Of a stretch of DNA of 64,000 nucleotides, positions 22,065 to 32,629 are shown one piece after another. Origin of the DNA: Chamaea fasciata. Lineage: Eukaryota; Chordata; Aves; Passeriformes; Sylviidae. The DNA lies in NCBI GenBank assembly GCA_029207755.1, contig JARCOQ010000081.1, positions 62,001-126,000 of the forward strand, given 5' to 3'. Position 1 is the first letter of the stretch; the number at the start of each line of letters is the position of its first letter. The notes beneath the pieces are model-generated. The model did no database searches and had not been told where the DNA came from. It saw only the letters and a list, made by a program, of their open reading frames with translations. The position numbers and the translations under genes were made by a program.

Positions 22065-24263
22065 ATGCACAGCAGCGACCGAGGGAATTCCTCCGCCACG
22101 GCGCAGGAGTCAGGCCTCTGGATGTGGGCTCAGTACGGCCAAGTTGCCGTGTTTGGAGCGGCTCGGGGGCTGCCCCCGGGGAGCGCGGGGCTGGAGCGTG
22201 GAACGGACACGCGGACAAACGGCCCCAGGGCTCCAGTTGCAGCGGCGGCAGCGGCAGCAGCAGCGGCAGCAGCGAGTCTACGGCGTCTACGACCCGTCCC
22301 CGTCCCTCTCTTGTTCCTCCTCTCCCTCTCCCGCTGTCCCGCACTCTGCCTCGGTGTCCCGCAGCCTCTCCCGGCGTCCCTTTCCCGACCTCCCCGGCCC
22401 CTCTCGGCGTCCCCGTCCCGGCCTCTCCCGGGCCCCGCTAAGGACACACGCGGCGCGGCCGCTCCCGCCGCCTCCGCCGCGGCTTCCCCGGCCCGAGCTC
22501 CGCCGCTCGGCAGCGCAGCCGCCGGCCTCGAGCCGCCGGGGCCCGGGGCGGGTGGGGATGGCCGGCCCGGGGCGCTCGGGGGGCGCTCGGGGGCCGTGTC
22601 TGGCCCCGGGCCGAGCGCTGAGGGCCGCGTGTCGCCCGCAGGGGAGGCGCGGGAGGCCCTGCAGGACCGGTACCGGCTGGGTTCGCTGCTGGGGCGCGGA
22701 GGCTTCGGCAGCGTCTACTCGGGGACGCGGCTCTCGGACGGCGCCCCGGTGAGCGGCGGGGCTGGCGGCGGGCGGAGGAGGAGGAGGAGGGCGGAGGAGG
22801 AGGAGGAGAAGATCGGGGCGCGGCGGGGCAGGCGGCGAGCTGAGCCCGCTGCTGGCCTTTGCTCGCAGGTGGCCATCAAATGCGTGCCCCGGGCCCGCGT
22901 CCAGCACTGGGGCGAGCTGGTGAGTGAGCGGGGCCGGCGGGAGAAGCTGGGGCCCGGCAGGGGAAGAGCCGGCGGGAGCCCTGCAGGGAGAGCGGGCGTG
23001 GGCTGAGCGGGGGGCCCAGAGCATCCGGGGCTGGGTGAGGGGTTCCCGAGCCCTGGCACAGCCTCAGCCCCACTGACGGCATCGTGGTCCTTCGGCAGCC
23101 CAACGGCGCCCGTGCGCCCCTGGAAATCGTGCTGCTGGACAGGCTGTCCTCTGGATGTGGTGGCATCATTCAGCTGCTGGAGTGGCTTGAGCTCCCCAAC
23201 GGCTTCCTGTTGGTGCTGGAGCGTCCGGAGCGGTGCCAGGACCTCTCGGGTTTCCTGGCGGAGCGGAGGTTCCTGCCGGAGGAGGAGGCGCGGGGGCTGT
23301 TCCGCCAGGTGCTGGAGGCCGTGCGGCACTGCACCAGCTGCGGGGTCCTGCACCGCGACATCAAGCCCGAGAACATCCTGCTCGACCTGGCCACCGGGCA
23401 GCTCAAACTGATCGACTTTGGCTGTGGCGCCTTCCTCCAAGACACAGCCTACAGGCAATTTGCAGGTGAGCCCTCTCAGGGGATGTTCCTGGGCATCTCA
23501 CGGCCCAGCCTGGCTGTAGCACCGCGGCTTCCCCCTCTGGCTGCTAGGAGCGGCGTTATTTCTTGAGCCAAGTTGCTTTTGGGTGGGGGCGGGAGGGGGC
23601 CAGCCCCCACACGCCCAGGGATGCCGGGGTGAGGCTTTAGGAGTTGCAGCATCCCCTGATGAACTCCGTCTGTGTTCCATAGGAACCCTGCCCTACAGCC
23701 CACCAGAGTGGATCCACCACCAACGCTACCACGGCGAGGCAGCGACGATCTGGTCCCTGGGCCTCCTGCTGTACCACCTGGTCATGGGGAAGCACCCGTT
23801 CAGGAGGGGCCAGCAGTTCATCTGGGGGCGCATCTTGTTCCCACGATGGCTCTCTCAAGGTGGGTCCTCATCTCTGGGCACAGGGGAATCCCGGTGCTGG
23901 GAGACAGCAGCAGGCTGATGAGCACCCTGCTCTGGCGGCTGCTGAGGAGGTGGCACATGTCCTGCTCTCCTCCAAACAGAGAATCCATGGGGAAGTTTAG
24001 GCACAGCTCTGGGCACACCCAGCATGGCCTGGGCATGGGAATGGAGGGGCAAAGCAGACGGGATCCTTCTCCAACTGACTGCTGGTTTCTGGTTTCTCTC
24101 TTCAGAGTGCCAAAATGTTATCAGGAGGTGTTTGTCCATGCAACCCTTGGACAGGCCATCCTTAGAAGACCTCTTCAGTGATCCTTGGCTGCAGGGTGTT
24201 CATCGTCCCAAGAAGATGGGAGAGGTCCATGTGCACAGTTTGATCCAAAGACCTGACAGGTAA
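22065..24263 (+). CDS. PIM-like serine/threonine protein kinase, five exons
   Basis: Exons: 22065-22748, 22869-22919, 23099-23465, 23683-23859 and 24106-24263, all with GT/AG borders and matching phase, and a TAA stop. The model from ATG 22065 gives 478 residues; the real start may be further in, since the first 170 or so residues are low in complexity. The kinase core is complete: glycine loop [16 protein letters not shown] lysine, a Glu in APLEIVLLD, the hinge [12 protein letters not shown], catalytic loop [11 protein letters not shown] in [10 protein letters not shown], and PPEW for the APE motif. The exon pattern and [20 protein letters not shown] phrases match the avian pim-1-like expansion; PIM1 and its relatives are constitutively active cytosolic/nuclear kinases promoting survival and growth. 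The usual Asp before WSLG is replaced (EAATIWSLG). The C-terminus ends soon after the kinase domain. Confidence 0.85.
22070..22650 (+). promoter_or_regulatory. CpG island over the 5' end of the PIM-like gene
   Basis: Very GC-rich sequence with many CpG, CCCGGCC and CCGCCGCC words and a GGCGGCAGC/GGCAGCAGC microsatellite at about 22240-22275. It overlaps the N-terminal coding region. No TATA box is seen. This fits a CpG-island promoter, but the start of transcription cannot be placed. Confidence 0.5.
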
Positions 24264-24489
24264 GAGCTCCACACATCTCATGGCAATCAGTGCTAAAGAA
24301 AACCAGAGTGTTTTTGTCCTGCCTGTAGCTCTGAGCAGGGATGACCAGATGGGAACATCTGTGCTGGGGCGGAGCTGGAGACCTGGTGTAGCAAGCACTG
24401 GTGGCCACCATCCACCCTAGTTATGCTTGTCCTGGTTCGTTGGTGCCTGGGGCCCTGGGCAGAGCACTGACAGCCTGGTCTGGCCCCCA

Positions 24490-25010
24490 GGGAAGGAGGA
24501 GCCCCTGGAGAAGCTTTATCAGGTGGGGCTGCTGCTGGAGACACCAAGGACAACCCCAAGGATGCCAAGCTCTTCCTCGACCTGGCCACCGGCAGCTGAA
24601 GATGATCGACTTGGATTCTGGCACCCTCTTCAGACACGCTCCCTGGGGCCCAATTTGCAGGTGAGTCCACAGCTGGGGGGATGCTCCCAGATGTGGGCAT
24701 GGCACGGCCTGGCCGGGCACCAAAGGTTCCTCCCTTTGCTGGGGCAGACGCCACAGATTCTTCACTCGGCCGTCAAGCTGCCTTTTGGCTCTGCGCAGCT
24801 GCTGAGGGCTGGATGTGCCGTGGCCGGCTGCAGGCTGGGCACGTGTCCTGCCCTCCTGCTCTGCCCCCAAAGGCAGCAGTGATGGGCAGCTTTGGGCCCA
24901 GCTCTGAGCACGGCCAGCGTGGCCTGGGCACTGCGGGCGCTAGGGACGAGGGGACAGGAGCCTTCGGCTGACGGGCACTTTCTGGTTTCTCTCCTTCCAG
25001 CCGGGCTCTG
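24490..25010 (+). pseudogene. Decayed tandem copy of the PIM-like kinase
   Basis: After the intact gene the sequence resumes PIM-like exon 3 homology in broken frames. AKLFLDLATG in one frame and QLKMIDLDSGTLF in another correspond to [19 protein letters not shown], so DFG has become DLD and a base has been lost within the Ala-Thr-Gly region. It runs to a donor CAATTTGCAG before GTGAG at about 24661. The downstream intron also matches (GGCCAGCGTGGCCTGGGCA at about 24915) and ends in an acceptor CTCCTTCCAG at about 25001, but the next exon is not readable. A partial gene duplication that decayed is the clear interpretation. Confidence 0.7.
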
Positions 25011-25014
25011 CGGG

Positions 25015-26384
25015 TGCTGAGGCTGCTCTGGGCTCTGCCAGGGCTCTGCTGGGCTCAGCCCCAGGCACGGCTGGGCTGGCTCTGCCCTCACATTGCTCTG
25101 ACAGCTTTGCATCAGACCAGCCCATTCTGAGCCCACCGAGTGAGCTCTCTGCTTTTGCAGGTGAGTGAGACTCTCCTGCAGGCCAAGAGATTGCAGTGAG
25201 GGATCCACATCCAATTGGCAAGAACCCAAGCACTCCACACTTCCAGCTGAACGCCTGGATCTCCACAGGATGTTTTGTCTGTCCCGCTCTTCGTTCCTTT
25301 TTTGGCTGGAATCGTGCAACTGCCCTTTCTTACTCCTCCAGAAGTGCCACAAGTGAGCAAAACCTGGCGAGTGGACGGCGTTCCTAAGGCAGTGCAGTCT
25401 GGAGCGGATGGATGAAGAATTGCCCTTCTGCACTTCCCAAGCAGAGCAAAAAGCTGTAAGTGGGACTTTGCGTCTTTAAGAAACCCCTGACAGTTTCAAA
25501 GGGAATGTGCAGCTCATTCACAGGGTGAGAAGGAAGGTCGTCTTGTAAAGGATTTGGGGTTTGGCAAAGTTTAGATTCCCAGTCCTGCTTGGAGCTGGCG
25601 GGGCACAAAGCAATTTCCTATTGCTTCAATCACAATTTAAGATAATACTGGAAACAAACCACAAAATCTTTTTTAAAAGGCTGCTGAGGTCAGCAGGATG
25701 GATCCATGCCATCAGCACATTTATGGAGTAAATAATGGAGATCTCATTTGAAAAAGTTCAGTTATCTCTTTATCCAAAGCTATAAAGTATTTTTACTACG
25801 TTGCACTTGGGTTTTGTTTTTATCTTCCACTTTTTTTCTGTGTTGTTTTTAATTTTCTTTTTTTTTCTTTCCTTAATAGAAAACTTGTCCTAGGGAAGGA
25901 ATGTCCTTTGCTGCTGGTTCCCGTGTGGAGCAGCTCCCCAGGCAGAGCCCGGCAGCTCCTGGCCCTGCAGGGCTGAGGCTTTTCCCCGTTGCTGGGCACA
26001 GACTGATGGAGCAGCACTGCTGAACACGGGGACACGCAGAGGGAGCAGGAGCAGCTGCCTGTGTCCAGCTGCAGCTCCAAGGCCCAAACTCTGAGCAGAC
26101 AGGGCTGGAAGAGACTGGCAGGCTCCCTGTTTGCTGTGCTGCCCCACTTGTGCCCGGCCCAGCTCTGCGGGAGGCAGAGGGAGAACAAGGGGCAGCTCCG
26201 GCCAGCCCCCAGCACAGGAACACCTCCGGCCCCGGGCCTCGGGGCACTGTCAGCACCCGCTGCTCCGGCCACGGCTTCTGCTGGCCCTGACGGCGACAAC
26301 CAAACTGTGCCTGATCCCCAGGGAGCAGCAGCAGGGCCTGGATCCGATCCCTCAGTCTGGGGCAGGGCTGGACAAACGACCCCC

Positions 26385-26417
<33 letters not shown>

Positions 26418-27080
26418 CATGGAGCTGGCTTTGAGCACAGCCCCCGCCACTGTTCCCTCCCGTGGGCAGTGGTGTCACAGCAGCCTGAGGCACCCGGGAG
26501 CCCTCAGGGCCCGCAGGGACTTGAGATGGCAGCCCTGGGCTCCTGGGGGTTGTGCAAGGAACAGAGGCGAGGACTCCCTCTCCACGTGGAGCTTCCCGAT
26601 GGAAAAGGCTGCTGTGAGCAGGCAGCTGCAAGGGCAGAGGAAGGAGGGTCTTGACCCCTGGATCTGTGCCACTTCCACAGTCCTGGGCAGCAGCCACCGA
26701 GCCCCGGGGGAACAGAGGGCACAGCAAGAGGGACAAAAGCAGGCAAGGTCAGAGACTGGAGAGAGCCGGACCTGGGAGCAGGAGCAGCTGCTTCATCGCA
26801 CTCTTGGAGAAAGCTCTCGGCTGTTTCTAAGCGCTGAAAGGCGTGAAGGGCAGAGAGGAGGGGACACCAAACAATGCTCCTGTTTGCACACCCTCCCCTC
26901 TCAGTGTCCCAGAAGGAACTGGATGAACTGTATTCTTCTCTCTGAGTTGTCTCGTTCAGCGTGAGCAGCTTAGCACCAGGAGCTGAAGGAGCTGAAGCCT
27001 TAGGCCACAAGAGCTGACCAAGAGGGAACTTTTTGACCAAAGTAATGCTGCTAACATGGACCTGACTGAATCCAGCAGAT
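25015..27080. other. No recognisable gene
   Basis: Mixed sequence. 25600-25870 is AT-rich with T runs. 25880-26900 is GC-richer and contains a CAG microsatellite. Open frames here encode leucine or glutamine runs and have no family motif. Confidence 0.5.
26386..26415 (+). repeat. (CAG)10 trinucleotide microsatellite
   Basis: Ten uninterrupted CAG units. Depending on strand and frame this would encode poly-Gln or poly-Leu, but no gene is supported around it. Confidence 0.95.
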
Positions 27081-27082
27081 AA

Positions 27083-27200
27083 AATCATGGGAATACAGAA
27101 TCCTTTCTGTTGGGAAAGACCTGGGAGCTCATCAAGTCCCAGTGTTAAGCCAGCAGTGTCAAGCCCAGCACTAAAGCCTGAAGTGCCAAGGCCTGGACAA
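27083..27200 (-). mobile_element. CR1 LINE 3'-end fragment, diverged
   Basis: AAATCATGGGAATACAGAAT then TTGGGAAAGACCTGGGAGCT then CATCAAGTCCCAGTG, followed by an AGCACTAAAGCCTGAAGTGCC segment. This follows the reverse complement of the avian CR1 3' region, where AATCATAGAAT octamers lie at the element's 3' end, so the element points to the minus strand. It is short and old. Confidence 0.6.
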
Positions 27201-28025
27201 GAGGCCTGACTGAGGCCTGAACAAGCGGCCCTGAGCCAAAGGTGACCTCTCGATGAACCTTCCAGCCAAAGGTTATCTTTGTATCTGCTCGTTAACAAAA
27301 TACGCACCGTCATTAGCGTTGTAATAGATGCATCCTCTCCTCAGTGAAACATGTATTGACCTTTCTGTATTTAGAAGCCAGACAAGGCCATGAAGTCTGA
27401 CATCTGGCCTTGTTCGGGGCTGTAGGGTCAAAGGCAACTCCCCTGGTTCCTCCTTGGGCCCTGGCCAGGCTTTGGGAGAAACCCAAGAGGAGGATGCAAC
27501 CAGATGTTCCTGCACTAGGAGTGCTGCTGGCAGTTTGTTTATTCAGCACTATCAAAGCTGGGCCCTCTCCCAGCCAGGCTGGAGCCTCAGCTGTGGCTGG
27601 AGGCAGCTGCAGGAATTCCCAGTGTCCGGGAGAGGCTCTGCAGTCCTTGGCTGTGACAGCTTCCCCAGCTGCTGTGTGGGTGTGGGTGATGGGAAAGGCT
27701 GAGGGTAACTGGTGATGGATCTTTCTCAATCACTGCGGGCAATCCGTGGTAGTGACGGCTGGCTGCATTGCTGAGCTGCTCCTTCTGTGCTCCTTTGCTG
27801 CTTTGAACTGTAGTAAATTTCACTGATTCCTTCAGTTGGTGTCTGTGTCCTTGGTGCTGAGCCTGCCCACTGCGAAAACAAAATTGGCATAGCTTGGCCG
27901 GATCAGCACAAAATGACACTTTTTAAATCTAAAGGTGAGGAATCAGTCCTATCCGAAATTCCCGGATGGGAAGCCCTTCCCTAGAGTTGTCTGGCTCTGG
28001 AGTGGGCTGAGGTGGGAACAGATTT

Positions 28026-29104
28026 TTGACAGGGGCCACTGTATTAGAGGGTGTAAAGTACCCCACACTGGCTCTGAAATGGCTCACTACTCAGCCTGAG
28101 TGGGTACCACAGTGGTCTCTTGAAAAGGAGAGACTTAGATGCCCTAAAAACCCTGGTACAGGAACAACTGGCTCAAGGACACATAGAGCCATCTATGAGC
28201 CCTTGGAACACCCCAGTATTTGTTATAAAAAAGAAATCTGCTAAGTGGAGGTTACTCCATGACCTGAGAAAAACCAATTCCACGATGGAGAGAATGGGCA
28301 CATTGCAGCCTGGTGTGCCATCGATGTCCCACAATGCTGCCTGCCTCCTGGGACATCCTGATTGTGGACTTAAAGGGCTGTTTTTTCACTATTCCATTAC
28401 CCCCAGATGATACCCCAAAGTTTGCCTTGACCGTGCCTTCTATTAATAACACTGCACCAGTGCAACGTTACCAATGGAAAGAACTTTCCCAAGGCGTGGG
28501 AAACAGCCCCACGATGTGTCAGTGGGGTGTTGCTCAGGTACTCTGATCAGTGAGAGAACAGTTTCCAGGGGCATACTGTTACCATGGCCTGGATGACATT
28601 TTGATTGCACCCCAAACCAGAAAAGAACTCTCACTGATTCAGCCAAGCCTGTTGCAAGCGTTCAAACCACTTGGGCTGCAAGTAGCACCAGAGAAAGTGC
28701 AGCAGCAACCACCCTGGAAATATTTGGGACTCAAAATAATGAACCAGACCATACAGCCACAAACAATTCCGTTTCCAACCAAAATTCTGACTCTAAACGA
28801 TGCACAAAAACTCTTGGGTACCATCAACTGGGTCAGACCTTACCTAGGACTGACTGACTCTCAACTAGCACCTTTATTTGACCTCCTAAAGGGTGACTCT
28901 GAATTAACTTCCCCCACAAAATTAATCCTAGAGGCAAAAGCTGCTGTTGAAACAGCAGAGCAAGCTATCACCAACAGACAAGTCCACCGGATATGCCCAG
29001 AGGTGTGGATCACTGTGTTTATTCTCATTGTTAGTTTTCATCCTACTGGTGTTATTGGGCAGTGGAATCCACGCTGGCCTGATCCTTTGCACATTCCAGA
29101 ATGA
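28026..29104 (+). pseudogene. Class II endogenous retrovirus pol remnant (reverse transcriptase region), broken
   Basis: The translation shows segments typical of betaretrovirus-like reverse transcriptase ([67 protein letters not shown]). It passes through three frames, with shifts near 28125 and 28300, and has an in-frame TGA at 28544-28546. The active-site motif reads G-L-D-D at 28586-28597 in place of the usual Y-x-D-D. Similarity ends near 28990, where the frame runs into a hydrophobic stretch and a stop at 29104, consistent with an internal deletion that removed RNase H and integrase. It cannot encode a working enzyme. Confidence 0.85.
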
Positions 29105-29880
29105 ATGCTTCCACCTCATCAAGCAAAAAAGACGGCACCCACCGTCTTTGAACTAACTGCACAGTTAATTATCAAATGTTGTCGCAGGTGTTTACAGTTG
29201 AATGCTACGGATGCTTCAAAAGTTGTCTTGTCTCCGTGACACAAGAGCAATTCTAATGGTGTTTTGCTAACAGTACAGCCTTGCAAAGTGCTTTGCAAGG
29301 ACACTGGAACGCTTTGGGCACCTGCCCGACGTGTCTGTCCTACCTTACGTCCTGTCCAAGACCACCAGCAGCATTCTCCTGGTGGCCCCTCCACAGACGG
29401 TGTGGAGCCGTGTGTGGAACAGTGCTGGAAACAGCTTCTTCACCGACCTCGGGGAGAGCTGGGACTCTTAGAGTGACGGTGCATTTAAGGATTCTGTTTG
29501 TTTACAAACTGGTTTTCTGTTTACAGAGTGGTTTTTTTCTGTTTACAAATTGTTTTTCTGTTAATTGTTAATCTTGTTAATTCTGTTAATTGGTTTTTCT
29601 CAGGGTTTTAAAAGTTGAACGTTTTCTTGTTTTAGTGTTAAGTTGTAGTTTGGAACCATAAGCAGTTAACCTGTAACATGCCAGCCCGGAAGATTGTGAT
29701 CTCGCCTGACAGCTCCTGGGAGTGAGTGCTGCAGCTCCAGTGGTACATGGGACACATCACTGGCTGAGCAGAATTAAGTTTGTCAAAACCTCCTTCAAAT
29801 TAAACCCATGCTGTCTTGTGTTACCCTGTCTGCAAAAGGGCCCTTGCAAATGGGATAACGGAAAACAATCTGCATTTTAA
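29105..29880 (+). other. Residual retroviral internal sequence, unassigned
   Basis: Lies between the pol remnant and the purine tract of the LTR. No open frame with recognisable envelope motifs was found. A CTGTTTACAAA-type short repeat occurs at 29498-29560. Assignment to the retrovirus is by position only. Confidence 0.4.
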
Positions 29881-30217
29881 TAAAAGCAAAGGCAGGAGAT
29901 GTAGCAGGGTCCAGCTGGTTCACAGCTGGGCATAATGAGTCTGATCATAACAGACCCAACTGGGCTGACCTGGCTTGTTCTAGAAGTCCCCGGGGGAACA
30001 AAGAGCTCAGCCAAGCCCATCCAAGCCCTGGCTGCAGACACACCCCTGGCCAGAGATGTGGGCAGTGCAGAGATTCCCAACCAGTTGGCTTTCCAAGCCC
30101 GGGAAATTCAAACTCACCATAAAAGGGAGCTTGGAACAATAAATTGTGGCTGTTGGTCAGAACTCAAGAAGATACTATGTGGTGTGTCTGTCTCCAACCC
30201 ACCAGCCTCGTGTTACA
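29881..30217 (+). mobile_element. Polypurine tract and 3' LTR of the retrovirus
   Basis: A purine-rich tract (AAAAGCAAAGGCAGGAGA) ends at 29899 and is followed at 29900 by TGTAGCAGGG. The unit ends in GTGTTACA at 30217, so it has TGTA...TACA-type inverted ends and is about 318 bp long. It contains a TATA-like CATAAAAGGG at about 30118 and AATAAA at 30138-30143. The order pol remnant, tract, LTR fits a plus-strand provirus. No matching 5' LTR was found upstream, so the provirus is 5'-truncated or rearranged. Confidence 0.65.
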
Positions 30218-30218
30218 C

Positions 30219-30600
30219 TATGTCTAAATCTATGTTTCTATCTATATCTCTATCTTTATATGTGAAATAGTAATAATAATGTGCAGTAATGCTGACAATA
30301 CTGATTTGCCACCTTTGGCTGCTCAGGGATGTGACACTAAATACCCTACAGAAAAGCATTGGCCACGACTCAAATGTCAGTGCTAAACTTTGTGAGACTG
30401 CTTGCAAGGAATAAAGGAGGAAGGGATGAAATTGGCGATTTTTATGGGGTTTGCTGATACTGTGGTGTGGAATGCTTTGTCTGTTACTGTGAAAATACAG
30501 TGATTTGGACTGCTGGTGTTTTCATGTACCAGACTATTCACAAGCTGCAGGATCATCAAACAGACAAAGGGGCAGTTGAAGGAGCAGGTGAAAAAATGAG
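30219..30600. other. Spacer between LTR and dUTPase remnant, no gene
   Basis: Starts with a short (CTAT)-like microsatellite (CTATCTATATCTCTATC). The rest is AT-rich and may be gag-derived, but I cannot identify a matrix, capsid or zinc-knuckle motif. Confidence 0.35.
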
Positions 30601-30603
30601 GAG

Positions 30604-31090
30604 ATGGGAACCTGTCCTGATGGAGAACCCATCCCACAGATGTTCTCCATACCCTTAACAATGGACCCAGTGGGGAAATGGAAACCCCTGGATGTGCACA
30701 GCTGCGCCCAGTTTGCGAATACAACCGTGCACAGTGAGACTTTGACTTCTGGGGAAATTGTTCTGGGTGTGATGGCCCCTGACAGGGCCACCCCAGAGGC
30801 TGCAGGGCTGGACCTTCATGCGTTAGAATTAATTAGGACAAATCAGAAGCAAATGAGAGTTATCAATACAGGAATAGGAACTCAGATTTCTCCAGGACAC
30901 TGGAGGTTTGAGAACTGCTCACTGGAGCTTGGCCTTGAAAAGCGTTGATGTCATGGGAGAAGGAATTGATGCAGATTGTCAAGGAGAAATCAAAGTCATC
31001 CTTTGAAACAATAGTGAACAGAGTGGATTATTTAAGCCTATGGCGTGGCAGCAATTACTGATATTGCAGTTTGAAAAACAGTTGTGCAGA
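30604..31090 (+). pseudogene. Retroviral dUTPase remnant (pro region of a class II element), frameshifted
   Basis: One frame contains [12 protein letters not shown] (dUTPase motif 1) near 30790-30825, then [14 protein letters not shown], and ends at TGA 30946-30948. The next frame continues with [14 protein letters not shown] at about 30962, which matches motif 3 of trimeric dUTPases with the key Tyr replaced by Cys. Motif 2 is not recognisable and the spacing is short, so a deletion plus frameshift is likely. dUTPase lies in the pro frame of betaretroviruses, upstream of pol. Here it comes after an LTR, so it belongs to a second element or a rearranged one. Confidence 0.7.
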
Positions 31091-31234
31091 GAGGAGATCC
31101 ACAGTGTCACTGCGGTCCCCTGGCTCCACAAGGCCCTGCAGGCTCCCAGGGCACCTTTGGTTCTATGGGGCCCGCAGGGTTTCGCTGGCGGGCAGGGTCA
31201 GCACCAAAGAGACACGCACCAACTTAAGGAAGCC

Positions 31235-31690
31235 CAACCCCACCGCGGGGGGACCCGCCTCCCGCCGGGGCTCTGCCGGCACCGCCACCGGGACCCCCAA
31301 AAACACCTCCCGGGGACCCCCCATGTCCCCTTGAGGGGCATCTGCGCCTCAGCTCTGGAGCCCTGCCAGATCCAAACATCAAGCTGCCCGGCCCCGACAG
31401 AAAAAAGCCCCGGGAGCCATAAATATATTTTCTGTGAGCTCCAAACATCCCTCCCCGCTTCAAAAAAACCGCCCAGGATATTTGGGGCGCGCTCCCCCTC
31501 CCCGGTCACCCGCAGGATACGGGGGCGATGGTCCCGGGGCGAAGAAGCTGCAGATCCAGAGAGCAGTGAAGTCACGCAGTGCCTCCTCTGCCGGCTCCAG
31601 CTCCTCCATCCCTCCTCTTCCTCCTCCTCGGTCCCTCCTCCTCCTCCTCCTCCTCCTCCGTCCGTGCGGCCGCGGGCCGGGAGCTCTCGG
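31235..31690 (-). promoter_or_regulatory. Inverted, diverged copy of the zinc-finger promoter and leader
   Basis: Read on the minus strand from 31690: a GGAGGAGGA run, GGGACCATCGCCCCCGTATC, GGTGACCGGGGAGGGGGAGC, CGCCCCAAATATCC, GGATGTTTGGAGCTC, CAGATGCCCCTCAAGGGG and GGGAGGTGTTTTTGGGG. These blocks occur in the same order at 11620-11910. No zinc-finger exon lies downstream on this strand; retroviral sequence does. It is an orphan promoter block, less conserved than the 14765 copy. Confidence 0.65.
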
Positions 31691-32163
31691 GTGAGCGGGG
31701 CCGGGCCGGGACACGATGGGAAAGGGGTGGGTCAGCCCCAAACCGAGCTGGGGGCAGCGGAGGTTTGGGGGAACAATGGGAAAGGGGTGAGAGGGGGGGA
31801 TAGGGGGAGGTGGGACAGCGGGAAGGGAGTTCCCAGTAGGGGTCCCCCAGTAAACCCCAGGACTCCCAAGCCCTGTCCCAGCGCCCACAGTTCCCTCCAC
31901 AGCCCCGGCTGAGTGGGGGGCTCAGCCCAGGACCCGTCATTGTCTGGGGCTCCCTCGAGTGCAGCAAATGGGAGAGTGCCCCCCAGGGTGGATTTTTGGG
32001 GGTCTCCCCACCATCACGGCTTTAAGAACCCCCGACAGTCAGGCGCCGCTTTAACTCCCCTTGACAGGGCGACACCACTCCCGTTGATTCCGGTAGTGGA
32101 GCCCCCATGGGGGGCTTGGGGGTCCCGGGAGGGTTTGGGGGTCCCGGGGGGGTCTGGGGCTAC

Positions 32164-32491
32164 CTGGGTGATGCCGATGGTGGTGATGAGGACCCCGTGC
32201 CAAGTATAAACCTGCTCAAGGGGGCTTGGGGGCGTGTTGGGAGGTCCCATGGGAATTGTGATGTCCTGAGAGGGTTTAGGGGGTTCGTACGGGTCGTTTG
32301 CAATCTTGGGGAGTTTTTGGAGGGCCCCAGGGATGTGTTTGGGGTTCCAGGGGAGGTTGGGGTGTCACGGGGAGATTGGAGGTTCCCAGGGAGGGGCTGG
32401 GGGGTACCTGGGCAGGGCAGGTGACAGAGCTGGGACCCCGTGCCGGGTCCGAACCTTCTCACTGGGCAGCGTCAGCGTGTTCAGGGAGATC
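32164..32491 (-). pseudogene. Flotillin-like exon, two diverged copies
   Basis: On the minus strand, exon copy 1 (32491-32408) has acceptor GGTCCCCCAG and donor CCCAG before GTACCC. It reads ISLNTLTLPSEKVRTRHGVP, followed by diverged residues. Copy 2 (about 32218-32164) reads EQVYTWHGVLITTIGITQ with donor CCCAG before GTAGCC. Flotillins have at this place the string LNTLTL...SEKVYTRHGVPISVTGIAQ ending at an exon border, so each copy keeps what the other has lost. Flotillin is a lipid-raft SPFH-domain scaffold. No other flotillin exon is visible nearby. Non-functional exon fragments are most likely, although the splice signals remain. Confidence 0.7.
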
Positions 32492-32629
32492 CTGGGGGAC
32501 CCCGAGGGTCACCCCAATTCCCAGGGGACCCAAAATACTAAGGGCTCCCCTGAACTCCCTCACCCCTGGATCTGCTGCAGGCAGGGGGACACCAGCACTC
32601 GGCCCCTACCCCCACTATCATGGGGCTGC

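Noticed and set aside
26061..26964. Frames with poly-Gln or poly-Leu around the CAG repeat
   Set aside because: Only the microsatellite gives them character; no gene structure found.
27840..27920. 5' LTR end and primer-binding site ahead of the pol remnant
   Set aside because: A TTGGC-type word is present but does not match a tRNA 3' end that I can name, and the upstream sequence does not resemble the LTR at 29900.
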